Positions 20,463 to 30,882 of a DNA stretch of 64,000 bases are shown in pieces (the stretch's first letter is position 1; every line of letters starts with the position of its first letter). The translations under genes were made by a program, and so were the position numbers. This DNA comes from Blakeslea trispora (Eukaryota > Mucoromycota > Mucoromycetes > Mucorales > Choanephoraceae). The stretch lies in the NCBI GenBank assembly GCA_025331445.1, contig JAIWNE010000036.1, positions 62,001-126,000 on the forward strand, in the 5' to 3' direction. The notes under the pieces are model-generated. The model saw only the letters and a list, made by a program, of their open reading frames with translations, made no database searches and was not told the origin of the DNA.

Positions 20463-23436
20463 AGACAAGCCTTTGTCTCTCTTACTGTATTATAGCTTCT
20501 CTAGTTACTTGCTACTTAATAATAGTCATTTTAATCTTGCCATTAATACCAAATAAATACTTATCTAGATGATATATATTAAAGTAAAATAAAAGGAAAG
20601 GGACCAAAAGGTTGTTTTGGCTGTAAGATGACAAAGAAGAATACGATTTTTATATCTCTGAATCGCAAATAGTGTCAGAACCTTTGCTTCAAGCCAAATT
20701 TCTTTTTCTTTGTAATCGATTCCAGAAAATGTACGAAATTATTGGAAAAGCTTATTGTCTGCAGCCAGTTTTTGAATAATTGTTGCACTAAGGGCTCAAG
20801 TTTCTAACATCATATGATCAACATGGTTCAGTTTACCAAGAAAAAGCTTTTAGCATTCAAATCTTTCTATGACTATACACAAAGAAAGCTATATTCTGCA
20901 ACTTATCCGAGTGCTTTTAAATGACACTCTCGAAATTATTCTATAATAATCTGTACATGTAAAATCATGCATCAATTCCAAGTGTTGTGTAAGAAACAAG
21001 AGGAATCAGTAAATGAACTGTGGACAACTAGCTGATATAATTATGGTGCTCTTGATACGAATTTGAATAAAACATTAAAGATTATAGGAAGGAGAAGGAG
21101 GGGGGAAAATAAATATAAAAGTTCATCCTGTTGTTATAAACGATTATTTCAAAAAAATGCATAGGCATTGTATTTTTGCTGATACTCTCCAACGAGGTAC
21201 AGATTTACTCAGGTTCCCATTTACAATAAAGGGACCACAATTGCCATCAGCATCAACGTTATGAATAGCAGCAGCAATTTCAATTGATTTAATATATGGG
21301 TACGTACAAACGCACTTATTGAGATCAAGGCGTGTATGCATGATAAAAAGGTAATTGTCAGCAACTTTTTGATCGCTTCAAAAGCATATAAAACAAGCCT
21401 TTTTCTGTCATCTCTGTCATTTTTTCTTTCTAGTATGAGGTGCTGCTCTCTTTTAACTATAATACTTGTTTTCTTCTTTTGCCTTGATTATAATTTTTTC
21501 TTCAAATTTGTCTTCGAGGGCTTCCACTCTACTAATACTACTGTATTCAGACAGGTGGTACATCACGTTATGAAAACTGTCTAAATGTGTGGCAAAGTAC
21601 GCATGTGCTGCTTAAAAGCTGTATTAATGGCAACATGCCAGAACAAAGATGACAGTTGGCTCACAGATACAGCAGTATTCGGTGTCTGTTACTTTATCCA
21701 TAAGATTACTTATCTGTCAAAAAGAGAAAAAATGCTGAGTTTGATTCGGAAAAATATTTTTTTTTGCGGGGGAAATGATACAAAGTCGTACATGATGGAT
21801 AAGCCTTTAGGCAGTCAAAACCAATTGCTCCCGCTAGTTTGAGATGTTTGTATCACCACATGTCTATCTTTGTGACATCATGAGTTTGACTGGATTGTCA
21901 AGACAGAATTCTTCCTGTTTAAGACTCCTTCAACAGAGACAACCTTTGTTTATCTTGTTTCTTCCTTCTGATGAATAGAAAAACAGAGAAAGAGGCCCAA
22001 CATGACTTTCTAGAAAACAACTATACACATTGTTGAATAGGTTTGCTGAATGTCTTTGGTCAAGATACAACAACCATTTTGAGGATATTATCTAATGCTG
22101 AATGGAGATACAGTTACATGTGCAGCCTTTCTTTTTCTTTCGCCTCAGAAATAAGGTCATTGCAATCTGGCATTTCGTTTCTACAGTCTTTCCGAAAAAA
22201 AAAAAGCAAGTATTCTTCATTGTTTAGTCATGTGACTGGATTAGTGAATTATGTATGCAAAACGAAAAGTTCGAGTCTGTCGATTGAAGCAACTTGAGCG
22301 GCTCTCATTACACCATTTACACTATCAAAAAATCAATACAGATTTACGTAAGCCACTTGGCTGAATAGAAATTTTTTTAGAAACACTTAAAAAGGTACTC
22401 AGAAAATCGTTATAAGGCTAATCATACCATCTAGCTCGATGTATAGGCTTTTTCTAATGTCAGGCGTCTCTTTTTTGTCTGAGATGTAATAAGGATATTG
22501 AAGCCAAACTGTGGCATCATCGGCAAATGTCACTCTCAAAATTCATAGTGACTTTTCTCAGGAACAAATTTTATCCTAGGTCCCATTTTCCCCACATTAT
22601 TTTTGGTCATTTTTTATTACAAATTTTCTACTGATAGTCCAAAAGAAGGCGATTTGGAACGATCATTTGAGGAACTGAAGATTGATAGACATGTGTCATT
22701 GTTTGTATATTTTTGTGAGACAGACCCAAATCAGATAAGATCAGTACACATCTTCTGTTTTTGAGCCACTAGAGCTTACAAAATACTTTTTCTTCTTTTA
22801 TCAACAAATCATCTTTTATTTCACACTGAAATAAATAAGAGGTAGACAGTCCATTGCAGTTGGACATGAACTAATAGCCGAGCGGGAAATTCATGATTAG
22901 TACGGGGGTGGGGGACAAGCTTTCTTTTTTTGGTAAACGATTGATTGCATGTTTGATATGATGTTGTTGCACATTAGTTAGTGATATACTGACATTAATA
23001 AATGTTATTTAAATCCTCTGTTTAAAGCATCGCGAACCAAAACGCTAAAAGAGCGTTGAGTTGAATGTTTCAAATGTGTTGAAAGGAATGATTTAAGAAA
23101 ATAAATAAATAAATAAACAAAAAAAAATTGAAATTGAGATTTTAGTACACTTCTTGTATCAGATCTGACTCTACCTTTAGAATGGTTTACTACTTGTCAT
23201 CAGTGACTTTCTTTTTTCTATCAAGATTAGCACTTCTTGCAGTTGTCTATACAGTTTATAGAGACTATAAGGTAACATAATCGGGGTCCCCCTGCATGAT
23301 TTTCCCCGTCATTGAAACACAGAATTGGATCATACCGGGCATTTAACTTATATAATCATATTTCATATTTAAACTCTCAAGCGCGTATTGAGTTTCATTT
23401 TCCTTTTTTTCTTTTTTTTTCTTTACATAACTCAAA
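20463..23436. other. Long intergenic region upstream of citrate synthase
   Basis: About 3 kb of A/T-rich DNA without a convincing gene, terminal inverted repeat or RNA gene. Short ORFs (21336-21584, 21585-21842, 22043-22297) show no family resemblance and biased low-complexity composition. A short AAAT-type run occurs at about 23100-23118. The final ~80 bp before 23437 are CT-rich, typical of a strongly expressed fungal gene. Confidence 0.45.
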
Positions 23437-25133
23437 ATGTCTGCTCTTCGTGCATTCACCTCTCTCAAGGTTAGATGCTTAAACAGAAGCGATGGTAGAG
23501 CCTTTACTTAATTGTTATTTTATCAAATAGGCTGCCACTCGCCAAAGCTCATTCCGTTTCGCACCTGCTACCGCTATCGGTGCTACCCGTGCTTATTCTT
23601 CCAAGGTTAAGGTAAAGAGAAATTTTTCAAGTTATTTTTTTGAGAAAAAAAAATTGATGTCATCTCTTGTGTTGTAGTCTTTAAAGGAACGTGTTGCTGA
23701 ACTCGTCCCAGAAAAGCAAGCTGAAGTTAAGGCTTTCAAGAAGGAATATGGTTCCAAGGTCCTCGGTGAAGTTACCGTTGATATGGCTTACGGTGGTATG
23801 CGTGGTATTAAGGGTCTTGTCTGGGAAGGCTCAGTCCTCGATGCTGAAGAGGGTATTCGTTTCCGTGGTATGACCATTCCTGATTGTCAAAAGGTCCTTC
23901 CTGGTGCCGAAGAAGGTGGTGAACCCCTCCCTGAATCTCTTTTCTGGTTGCTTCTTACTGGTGAAGTCCCCACCAAGGAACAAGTCAAGTCCCTCTCTGC
24001 TGAATGGGCTGCTCGTTCTTCTATCCCTGAATTTGTTGAAGAGCTCATTGACCGTTGTCCCAAGACCCTCCACCCTATGTCTCAATTCTCTCTTGCCATC
24101 AACGCTCTTCAACACGAATCTCACTTTGCCAAGGCTTACTCCCAAGGTATCCACAAGTCTCAATACTGGGATCCTACCTTTGAGGATACCATGGATTTGA
24201 TTGCCAAGCTCCCCAAGGTTGCTGCCCGTATCTACCGTAACGTCTACAAGGATGGTAAGCTCCCTGAAATCGATCAAGATAAGGATTACTCTTACAACTT
24301 CTCCAAGCTCTTGGGTTTCGAAGACAACAAGGACTTTGTTGAATTGATGCGTCTCTACCTTACCATTCACTCTGACCACGAAGGTGGTAACGTCTCTGCT
24401 CACACGTAAGTTCATATTTGTTTGGAGTCAACCGAGAGCAATATTTGGTATTAATCTAAACTTCATTACTATAGTACCCACTTGGTTGGTTCTGCTCTTT
24501 CTGATCCTTACCTCTCCTTCGCCGCCGGTTTGAACGGTTTGGCTGGTCCTCTTCATGGTTTGGCTAACCAAGAAGTTCTTCGTTGGACTTTGAAGTTGAA
24601 GGACTCCATTGGTGTTGATGCTTCCGAAGAACAAATCAAGAAGTACCTCTGGGATACTCTTAACGGTGGTCAAGTTGTCCCTGGTTACGGTCACGCCGTC
24701 TTGCGTAAGACTGATCCTCGTTACACTGCTCAACGTGAATTCGCCTTGAAGCACTTGCCCGATGATCCTCTCTTCGGCTTGGTTTCCAAGTTGTATCACA
24801 TCATTGTAAGTATATGTCCCGTTTGAGATGCGAATGGCTTGAAAAATATTGCACTTTAAAGTCCTTTTTATTAACTCGATCTTCTTTTAGCCCGGAGTTC
24901 TTACTGAGCACGGTAAGACCAAGAACCCTTGGCCCAACGTTGATGCTCACTCTGGTGTTCTCCTCCAATACTACGGTCTTACTGAACAAGATTACTACAC
25001 TGTTCTCTTCGGTGTTTCTCGTGCTCTCGGTGTCACTGCTCAATTGATCTGGGACAGAGCTCTCTTGTCTCCCATTGAGCGTCCCAAGTCTTACTCCACC
25101 GCTCATTTGAAGAAGATGTTTGGTGCCAACTAA
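23437..25133 (+). CDS. CIT1: Citrate synthase, mitochondrial
   Basis: Condenses acetyl-CoA and oxaloacetate to citrate, first step of the TCA cycle. Exons 23437-23469, 23531-23611, 23678-24405, 24475-24805 and 24891-25133 give 471 residues. The N-terminal ~38 residues ([24 protein letters not shown]) are a matrix-targeting presequence ending near the RAYSSK processing-type site. Catalytic regions are present: the His in [10 protein letters not shown], the His in [15 protein letters not shown] and the Asp in PNVDAHSG. Codon choice is strongly biased toward C- and T-ending optimal codons (AAG, CTC, GTC, GGT), unlike neighbouring genes, which indicates high expression. This bias also creates a long antisense ORF that is not real. 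Confidence 0.95.
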
Positions 25134-26602
25134 ATTTTGTAAATAATAATAAAATAATTGAAGAATATACAGAAATTCAAAACCATATACAAAACACACA
25201 AATTTCTTTAAGCCTAAATACTTGGCCAATGAGACTTTTTCTTGTAATCAAACAAGCGAGCTTCTCAAGGCTTTTTTGTCGAAGAAGTGATTTTAGCAGA
25301 TCGTTGGGAGTGGATTAGAGGGATAATCAAAGCAATACAAGAATGAAGAAGAAGCGAGGCAGATGGGCATTTCATTGTAGCAGTGATCGATGGATGCTTG
25401 GCTTTGCAATTATGCATCAAATGCTTTGACTGCTTGTTACTACCACTAAAGTCATATAGCTAAAGTGTTCTGGAATGCAAAACTTGCCAGAAAGCAAGGG
25501 TTCATGTTGCTCATTCATACATTCTTAGCCTCTAGCAAATAGCTCCTCAGGCATCTGACAAAAAACAAAATCAAACGATTGTCATTTATAACACTAATAC
25601 GCCCATCTGTACAGGATGTGATATATTCTCTGCAAGCAAAGTAGCTAAAAGGATTACCATATAACTATTGAAATCCTAACAACTTTAAAGTTTTGAAGTG
25701 TTTGCTGGAAAGCAAATAAAATAATTTACACTCATCTCTATCAAAAACCAAATGCTGTCACTTTTTAGAAGTTCATTAGATACCAAAACTTATCGTTTCA
25801 ATCGTATATAATTCCTTACCTACAGAATTTATCGACTTATGGCCGCGTTCATCATCGACAAGACCTTATTCACCCTCACAAAAGAAGGTCTCTACTCATC
25901 TTCAGGATCTAGACTGTGAATAGAAAGAATAGAGCAAAATGGCATAGAAAATCGCTCACTTTTATGACAATTGAAAATAAACAAAATGTGCGACACGTGA
26001 GCAAGACTTTATTTTTGGATCAACATCCCTGCTAAACATATCAAAATCAGCAACTGTGCCTTCTAAGTGATCACATAAGCGTATTAATGCTAGGAGTACT
26101 GCTTGGCTTTGAAGATTGCACGCGTAAAAACAATGAGGGTATCGTGACACAGACTTGTAAATATTGAAGTTAGCATTTATGCAAAACCTAAAGTTTGTCC
26201 AGACTGGCTGTTCGCCTTTCTCCTTATGAGCCATGATCAACTCGCTTCTGGAATAACCAGAATATAAATTAGAAAAAAAAAAGTAAGAAGGAGCAACATT
26301 GGGTTATATTTCAGAAAAAAACTAAAGAAAAAAAAACGTACGACAATATAAACCTTCATTGTTCAGCATCTATTGGATAATGTAGACTCTTCTTGTGTCA
26401 TGATGTCAACAAGTAATTGCCTTTCCATTGTGAAAAAAATTGCTTTATCGTGTGGGAAATGACTAAGGTAACAGGTTGCTTATCAAGATGCAGTCCATCA
26501 GCTGAAATTTAGAAAAGTAAACAAATACGACACGCCTTTTCTTGTGTTTATTTTTCTCTCTTTTCTCTCTCTCTCTTTTCTTTAACTAAATCAGATATAG
26601 AA
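25134..26602. other. Intergenic region between citrate synthase and glycogen phosphorylase
   Basis: About 1.5 kb without a supported gene. The ORF at 25962-26240 (-) has no family features. The ~50 bp before 26603 are CT-rich (TTTTCTCTCT repeats at about 26560-26585), a likely core promoter feature. Confidence 0.45.
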
Positions 26603-29251
26603 ATGACAGTATCTCCTGCTCCTACTATGCCGCGTCGTTTATCGATGCCTAAGCTTACTCGTCGTCTCACTAACGTGGTTATTCATGTCGATGATGATGC
26701 TAATGTTGAACCTGTAACTCCTACCAGTGTCCCTTCTCGTCCTTCCCATCATCATGAGTTGGATGAAAATGCCAAGGCTGTCTGGAAGAAACATATCAAG
26801 CCTGAAAAGAATGATGTTGAGACCATTGAAAATGACATTGTTCATCATACAATCACTACCTTATGTCGTGGTGTATATAATGTAGATAAGCTAGCCATGT
26901 ATCAAGCAACAGCTCACTCTGTACGCGACCGTCTTCTAGAAGACTGGAATGTGACACAAGAAGCGCTTCATAAAGAAAATCCTAAGCGATGCTACTACAT
27001 GTCAATGGAGTTCTTGATTGGTCGTGCCCTTGACAACGCCTTAAACTGTCTCCATGTGAAGAAAAACTATAAGGACAGTGCTGAGCACCTTGGATTCAAT
27101 TTGGAAGACTTACTTGAGGAGGAGAAGGATGCTGCTTTAGGTAATGGTGGCCTTGGTCGTCTAGCCGCCTGTTACATGGACAGTGCAGCCACTCAGGAAA
27201 TACCTACTTGGGGCTATGGTCTACGTTATCAATACGGTATTTTCAAGCAAATTATCAAAGACGGTCATCAAACTGAAATGCCCGACTACTGGCTTAACTT
27301 TGATAATCCTTGGGAGTTCCCCCGTACTGACATTCGTTATGAAGTCCGCTTCTATGGCTATGTGGCTACTAAAGTGAATGAAAAAGGTGAATCGCGTATG
27401 TCTTGGGAAGGAGGTGATAGAGTGCAAGCTATGGCTTATGATGTGCCTATTCCTGGCTTCGACACAAGAACCTGTGGTAACATTCGTCTCTGGTCTTCCA
27501 AGCCATTAAACACATTTGACTTTGAGTCCTTCAATGCTGGTGATTACGATCGCTCTGTCGCAGAACAGACGAACGCTCAAAACCTGACATCAGTACTTTA
27601 TCCAAATGACAATCATCTAGTTGGTAAGGAGCTTCGACTCAAGCAAGAGTATTTCTTTGTAAGTGCATCTCTGCAAGATATTATCCTTCGCTTTAAGCGC
27701 GCCAAATGCCCTTGGAAGGATTTCCCTGATAAGGTCGCAGTCCAGATGAATGACACACATCCTACTTTGGCAGTTCCTGAATTGCAGCGTATTTTGGTTG
27801 ATGTTGAAGGCTTGGATTGGGATGATGCTTGGGATATTGTGACACGTACCTTTGCCTTTACTAATCATACTGTGCTTCCAGAAGCTCTTGAACGCTGGTC
27901 TGTCCCTATGATGGAAAGAGTGTTGCCTCGCCATATGCAGATTATCTATGACATCAACTTGTTCTTTTTACAAAAAGTAGAAAAAAACTTTTCTCCTGAC
28001 CGTGATTTGTTGAAACGCATGTCTATTATTGAAGAGTCATCTCCTCAGCAAGTTCGTATGGCGTATTTGGCTGTTGTAGGATCTCATACTGTCAATGGTG
28101 TAGCAGCTCTTCATTCTGATTTGATCAAAAAAGATCTCTTTAGCGATTTTGTTGAATACTATGGACCCAAGAAGTTTATCAACATCACTAATGGTATCAC
28201 GCCTCGTCGCTGGCTCTATCAAGCTAACCCTGGACTTCGTGATCTGATAACAAAGACATTGGGATCTGAAGAATGGGCTACCAAGTTGGATCTGCTTCAA
28301 GGGCTCAAGAAACATGCAGACAATCTTGAATTTCAAAAGGCTTGGTCTCAGGTGAAATTTGAAAACAAGAAACGCTTGGCGAAATGGATCGAGACCAATC
28401 TCGATATAACTGTAGATCCTCATGCACTATTTGATATTCAAGTCAAGCGTATTCACGAATATAAACGTCAATACATGAACATACTAAGTGTCATTTATCG
28501 ATACAAGAGTCTCAAGAGAATGTCTCCAGAAGATGTGGCCAGCATTACTCCTCACGTTGTCATTATGGGTGGCAAGAGTGCTCCTGGTTACTACATAGCT
28601 AAGCTTGTCATCAAGTTGATTAACAATGCAGCTCAAGTAATCAACAACGATCCAGATATTCAAGGCAGGCTCAAAGTGGTTTTCATTCCAGACTACAATG
28701 TTTCTCTTGCTGAGCTTATCATTCCAGCCTCAGATATTTCTCAACATATATCTACAGCTGGTACTGAGGCTTCAGGAACATCTAACATGAAATTCGTTCT
28801 CAATGGAGGTCTGATTCTTGGAACAGTAGATGGTGCTAACATTGAGATTGGAGAACAGATTGGCAAGGAAAACATCTTCTTCTTTGGTGTTGAAGCTGAT
28901 GAGGTTGAAGATATCAGACACAATCAAAAGTATCATGGTGTTCTTATGGATCCTAGCCTACAGGTTGTCATTGACTCTATTCAAAATGGGGAATTTGGCG
29001 AAGCATCTGTCTTTGGTCCATTGATAAACACGTTGACGTATGGTGGTGACTACTATCTGATTTCTGCTGATTTTAAATCTTACCTTCAGAAACACACTCA
29101 GGTTCATGAGGTTTACAGGGACCAAGCTGTTTGGACAAAGAAGTCAATTATGTGCACTGCTGGCATGGGATTCTTCTCCTCGGACAGAGCTATTCAAGAG
29201 TACGCTGACAGAATTTGGAAGCTGAGTCCCTTCAAGATTGAAAGCATTTAA
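26603..29251 (+). CDS. GPH1: Glycogen phosphorylase
   Basis: PLP-dependent enzyme releasing glucose 1-phosphate from glycogen. It is an intronless 882-residue protein, as expected for the GT35 family (about 840-900). Visible blocks: YYMSMEFLIGRAL, GNGGLGRLAACYMDSAAT, NDTHPTLAVPELQRIL, QVKRIHEYKRQ, and the PLP-lysine region GTEASGTSNMKFVLNGG, with the Schiff-base Lys at about residue 730. The N-terminal extension holds two basophilic kinase-type sites, RRLS (Ser14) and RRLT (Thr23). That matches the position of regulatory phosphorylation in animal (Ser14) and yeast (Thr19) enzymes, so PKA-type control is likely. The LINE lies 160 nt past the stop. Confidence 0.96.
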   Translation: MTVSPAPTMPRRLSMPKLTRRLTNVVIHVDDDANVEPVTPTSVPSRPSHHHELDENAKAVWKKHIKPEKNDVETIENDIVHHTITTLCRGVYNVDKLAMYQATAHSVRDRLLEDWNVTQEALHKENPKRCYYMSMEFLIGRALDNALNCLHVKKNYKDSAEHLGFNLEDLLEEEKDAALGNGGLGRLAACYMDSAATQEIPTWGYGLRYQYGIFKQIIKDGHQTEMPDYWLNFDNPWEFPRTDIRYEVRFYGYVATKVNEKGESRMSWEGGDRVQAMAYDVPIPGFDTRTCGNIRLWSSKPLNTFDFESFNAGDYDRSVAEQTNAQNLTSVLYPNDNHLVGKELRLKQEYFFVSASLQDIILRFKRAKCPWKDFPDKVAVQMNDTHPTLAVPELQRILVDVEGLDWDDAWDIVTRTFAFTNHTVLPEALERWSVPMMERVLPRHMQIIYDINLFFLQKVEKNFSPDRDLLKRMSIIEESSPQQVRMAYLAVVGSHTVNGVAALHSDLIKKDLFSDFVEYYGPKKFINITNGITPRRWLYQANPGLRDLITKTLGSEEWATKLDLLQGLKKHADNLEFQKAWSQVKFENKKRLAKWIETNLDITVDPHALFDIQVKRIHEYKRQYMNILSVIYRYKSLKRMSPEDVASITPHVVIMGGKSAPGYYIAKLVIKLINNAAQVINNDPDIQGRLKVVFIPDYNVSLAELIIPASDISQHISTAGTEASGTSNMKFVLNGGLILGTVDGANIEIGEQIGKENIFFFGVEADEVEDIRHNQKYHGVLMDPSLQVVIDSIQNGEFGEASVFGPLINTLTYGGDYYLISADFKSYLQKHTQVHEVYRDQAVWTKKSIMCTAGMGFFSSDRAIQEYADRIWKLSPFKIESI

Positions 29252-29413
29252 TCAAGCAATTGTGTTTACAGGATGCTTATAATAAAAATCAATTTTTGTT
29301 GTTAATTTTCTTAAGACTGTAGCCTTTCAAGACATTTTATTTGCTTTCATTCTTCTGAAATTGCCATTTTTTTTTTTTTTTTACTAGCCCAACATTTAAG
29401 GTTAGAGTATATC

Positions 29414-30877
29414 ATGGCTTCCTCCGCTAAAAAACATAACCTGCCTAATAAGGCAATATCATCTGTCATTCTGCCCAGAGCATGGGCTTCAGTTGTCAGA
29501 GGTACTGATACTTCTCAGACCTCATTGTTTTCGCAAAACGCTCCCCAGGAGGATAGTTTTGCACCAGGCACCCGAAATCCTTTTCTGAAGGGCTCGCTTC
29601 CAGAATCAGTTTTCATCGACATCACGAATGTCAAAGACATCAAGCTCTTCTTCAGCGATCTTACGGCTCTTTGTTCGCCGAATGATCAACTTTGGGGTCT
29701 CGACGAAACTCCTCGAGCTGAGGGCTCTCGTTCATTTATTGAATGCGTTCTTGCAGGACCTTTGGCCACTGAGGTTACTACCAACGGTCTTCGTCTTCCT
29801 TCTTTTCAGGCACCGTTTTCAGCCTTTGATGCTCTGTCAGCGGACGTTAAAATTCTGAAAATTTCGATTTCCGGCTTACCTCGTCAGTATGGGCGAAATG
29901 ATGGTGGTGCAGCCGAATTGAAGTCAGACATAATGAGCAATCTCTCCCCTTTTGGTAGGGTGGTTGATTGTGGCCTAGTTCGAGGTATTGCTGGCACCTT
30001 TACCGGTAGAGGTTTTGTTGTCTTGGAGGTTGATCCATCCTCATCCAACCAAATCCAACATGAAGTTCACTGGCAATACAATTATCTGTCAGCTCGTGGT
30101 AATCTTGCCAATTCCTTCTCTGACGCCATCAAGGTGTACGCTACTTGGGCAAAGATGGATCCATATTGTCGCTATTGCCACAAGCAGGACCATGTCATCA
30201 CAGATTGTCCTACAAGACATGCCTCTTTAGTTTGCTACAACTGTCACGAACGAGGCCATATAGCCAAGGACTGTCCTAGAAAGAATGCTGCTCGAAGCGG
30301 CTCTTCTAACAAAAAGCCTAGAAAAACACCTCTGGATAAACCTTCCAGTTCGGAGGTTCATTCACGCCCTTCTGAGGGTGTCCATCTGTCTGTGGTTGCT
30401 AAACCTGTTGAGCCACAGACGTCCATCGTCTCTCATGTGCCTTCTGTGGTCTCACCCGTCGAACCCAGGGCCAACATTGCTTCTGGTTCTTCTTCGGTAC
30501 GCACTCTTCCGCAACTTGTGATTCGTACAAGGGCGCAGGCTTCAAAAGAACGTGGACCCGAGTCCGCTCCTTCTGAACCCTTGCCCCCAGTTGCGGTCAG
30601 TGCCATAGATCTGTCGACCTCTAAGTCAGACGCCACTAATTTAGATTTGACCAGATCAGCTCCAGTTTGTACTGCCTGTGGCCAATCAGGCCATAAACGT
30701 CGCAACCACAATAGCTGTCCCTTGAACCCCAAGAATGTCAATGCTGCATTGCCTGACGAATCCTCCTCCTCTATAGATGTGCCTCAGACGTCTGGCATGG
30801 AGCTTGACCTTCACAGTTCTCTATCTGATCATCACATTACAGGTGATAGTGACGCTTGTCACCAACAATTACTCTAA
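29414..30877 (+). CDS. LINE ORF1, gag-like protein with zinc knuckles
   Basis: A 487-residue nucleic-acid-binding protein of a LINE, expected to package the element RNA. Two CCHC zinc knuckles (CRYCHKQDHVITDCP and CYNCHERGHIAKDCP) lie around residues 253-290, with a basic segment after them. A third Cys/His motif, CTACGQSGHKRRNHNSCP, lies near residue 420. The region between is rich in Ser/Pro/Val. The stop codon (30875-30877) lies five bases before the ORF2 ATG, so ORF2 is probably reached by reinitiation. No stops or frameshifts are seen. Confidence 0.9.
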   Translation: MASSAKKHNLPNKAISSVILPRAWASVVRGTDTSQTSLFSQNAPQEDSFAPGTRNPFLKGSLPESVFIDITNVKDIKLFFSDLTALCSPNDQLWGLDETPRAEGSRSFIECVLAGPLATEVTTNGLRLPSFQAPFSAFDALSADVKILKISISGLPRQYGRNDGGAAELKSDIMSNLSPFGRVVDCGLVRGIAGTFTGRGFVVLEVDPSSSNQIQHEVHWQYNYLSARGNLANSFSDAIKVYATWAKMDPYCRYCHKQDHVITDCPTRHASLVCYNCHERGHIAKDCPRKNAARSGSSNKKPRKTPLDKPSSSEVHSRPSEGVHLSVVAKPVEPQTSIVSHVPSVVSPVEPRANIASGSSSVRTLPQLVIRTRAQASKERGPESAPSEPLPPVAVSAIDLSTSKSDATNLDLTRSAPVCTACGQSGHKRRNHNSCPLNPKNVNAALPDESSSSIDVPQTSGMELDLHSSLSDHHITGDSDACHQQLL

Positions 30878-30882
30878 ATACG

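Noticed and set aside
23831..24415. 194-codon antisense ORF in citrate synthase
   Set aside because: Created by the strong C/T third-position bias of the sense gene; no family resemblance.
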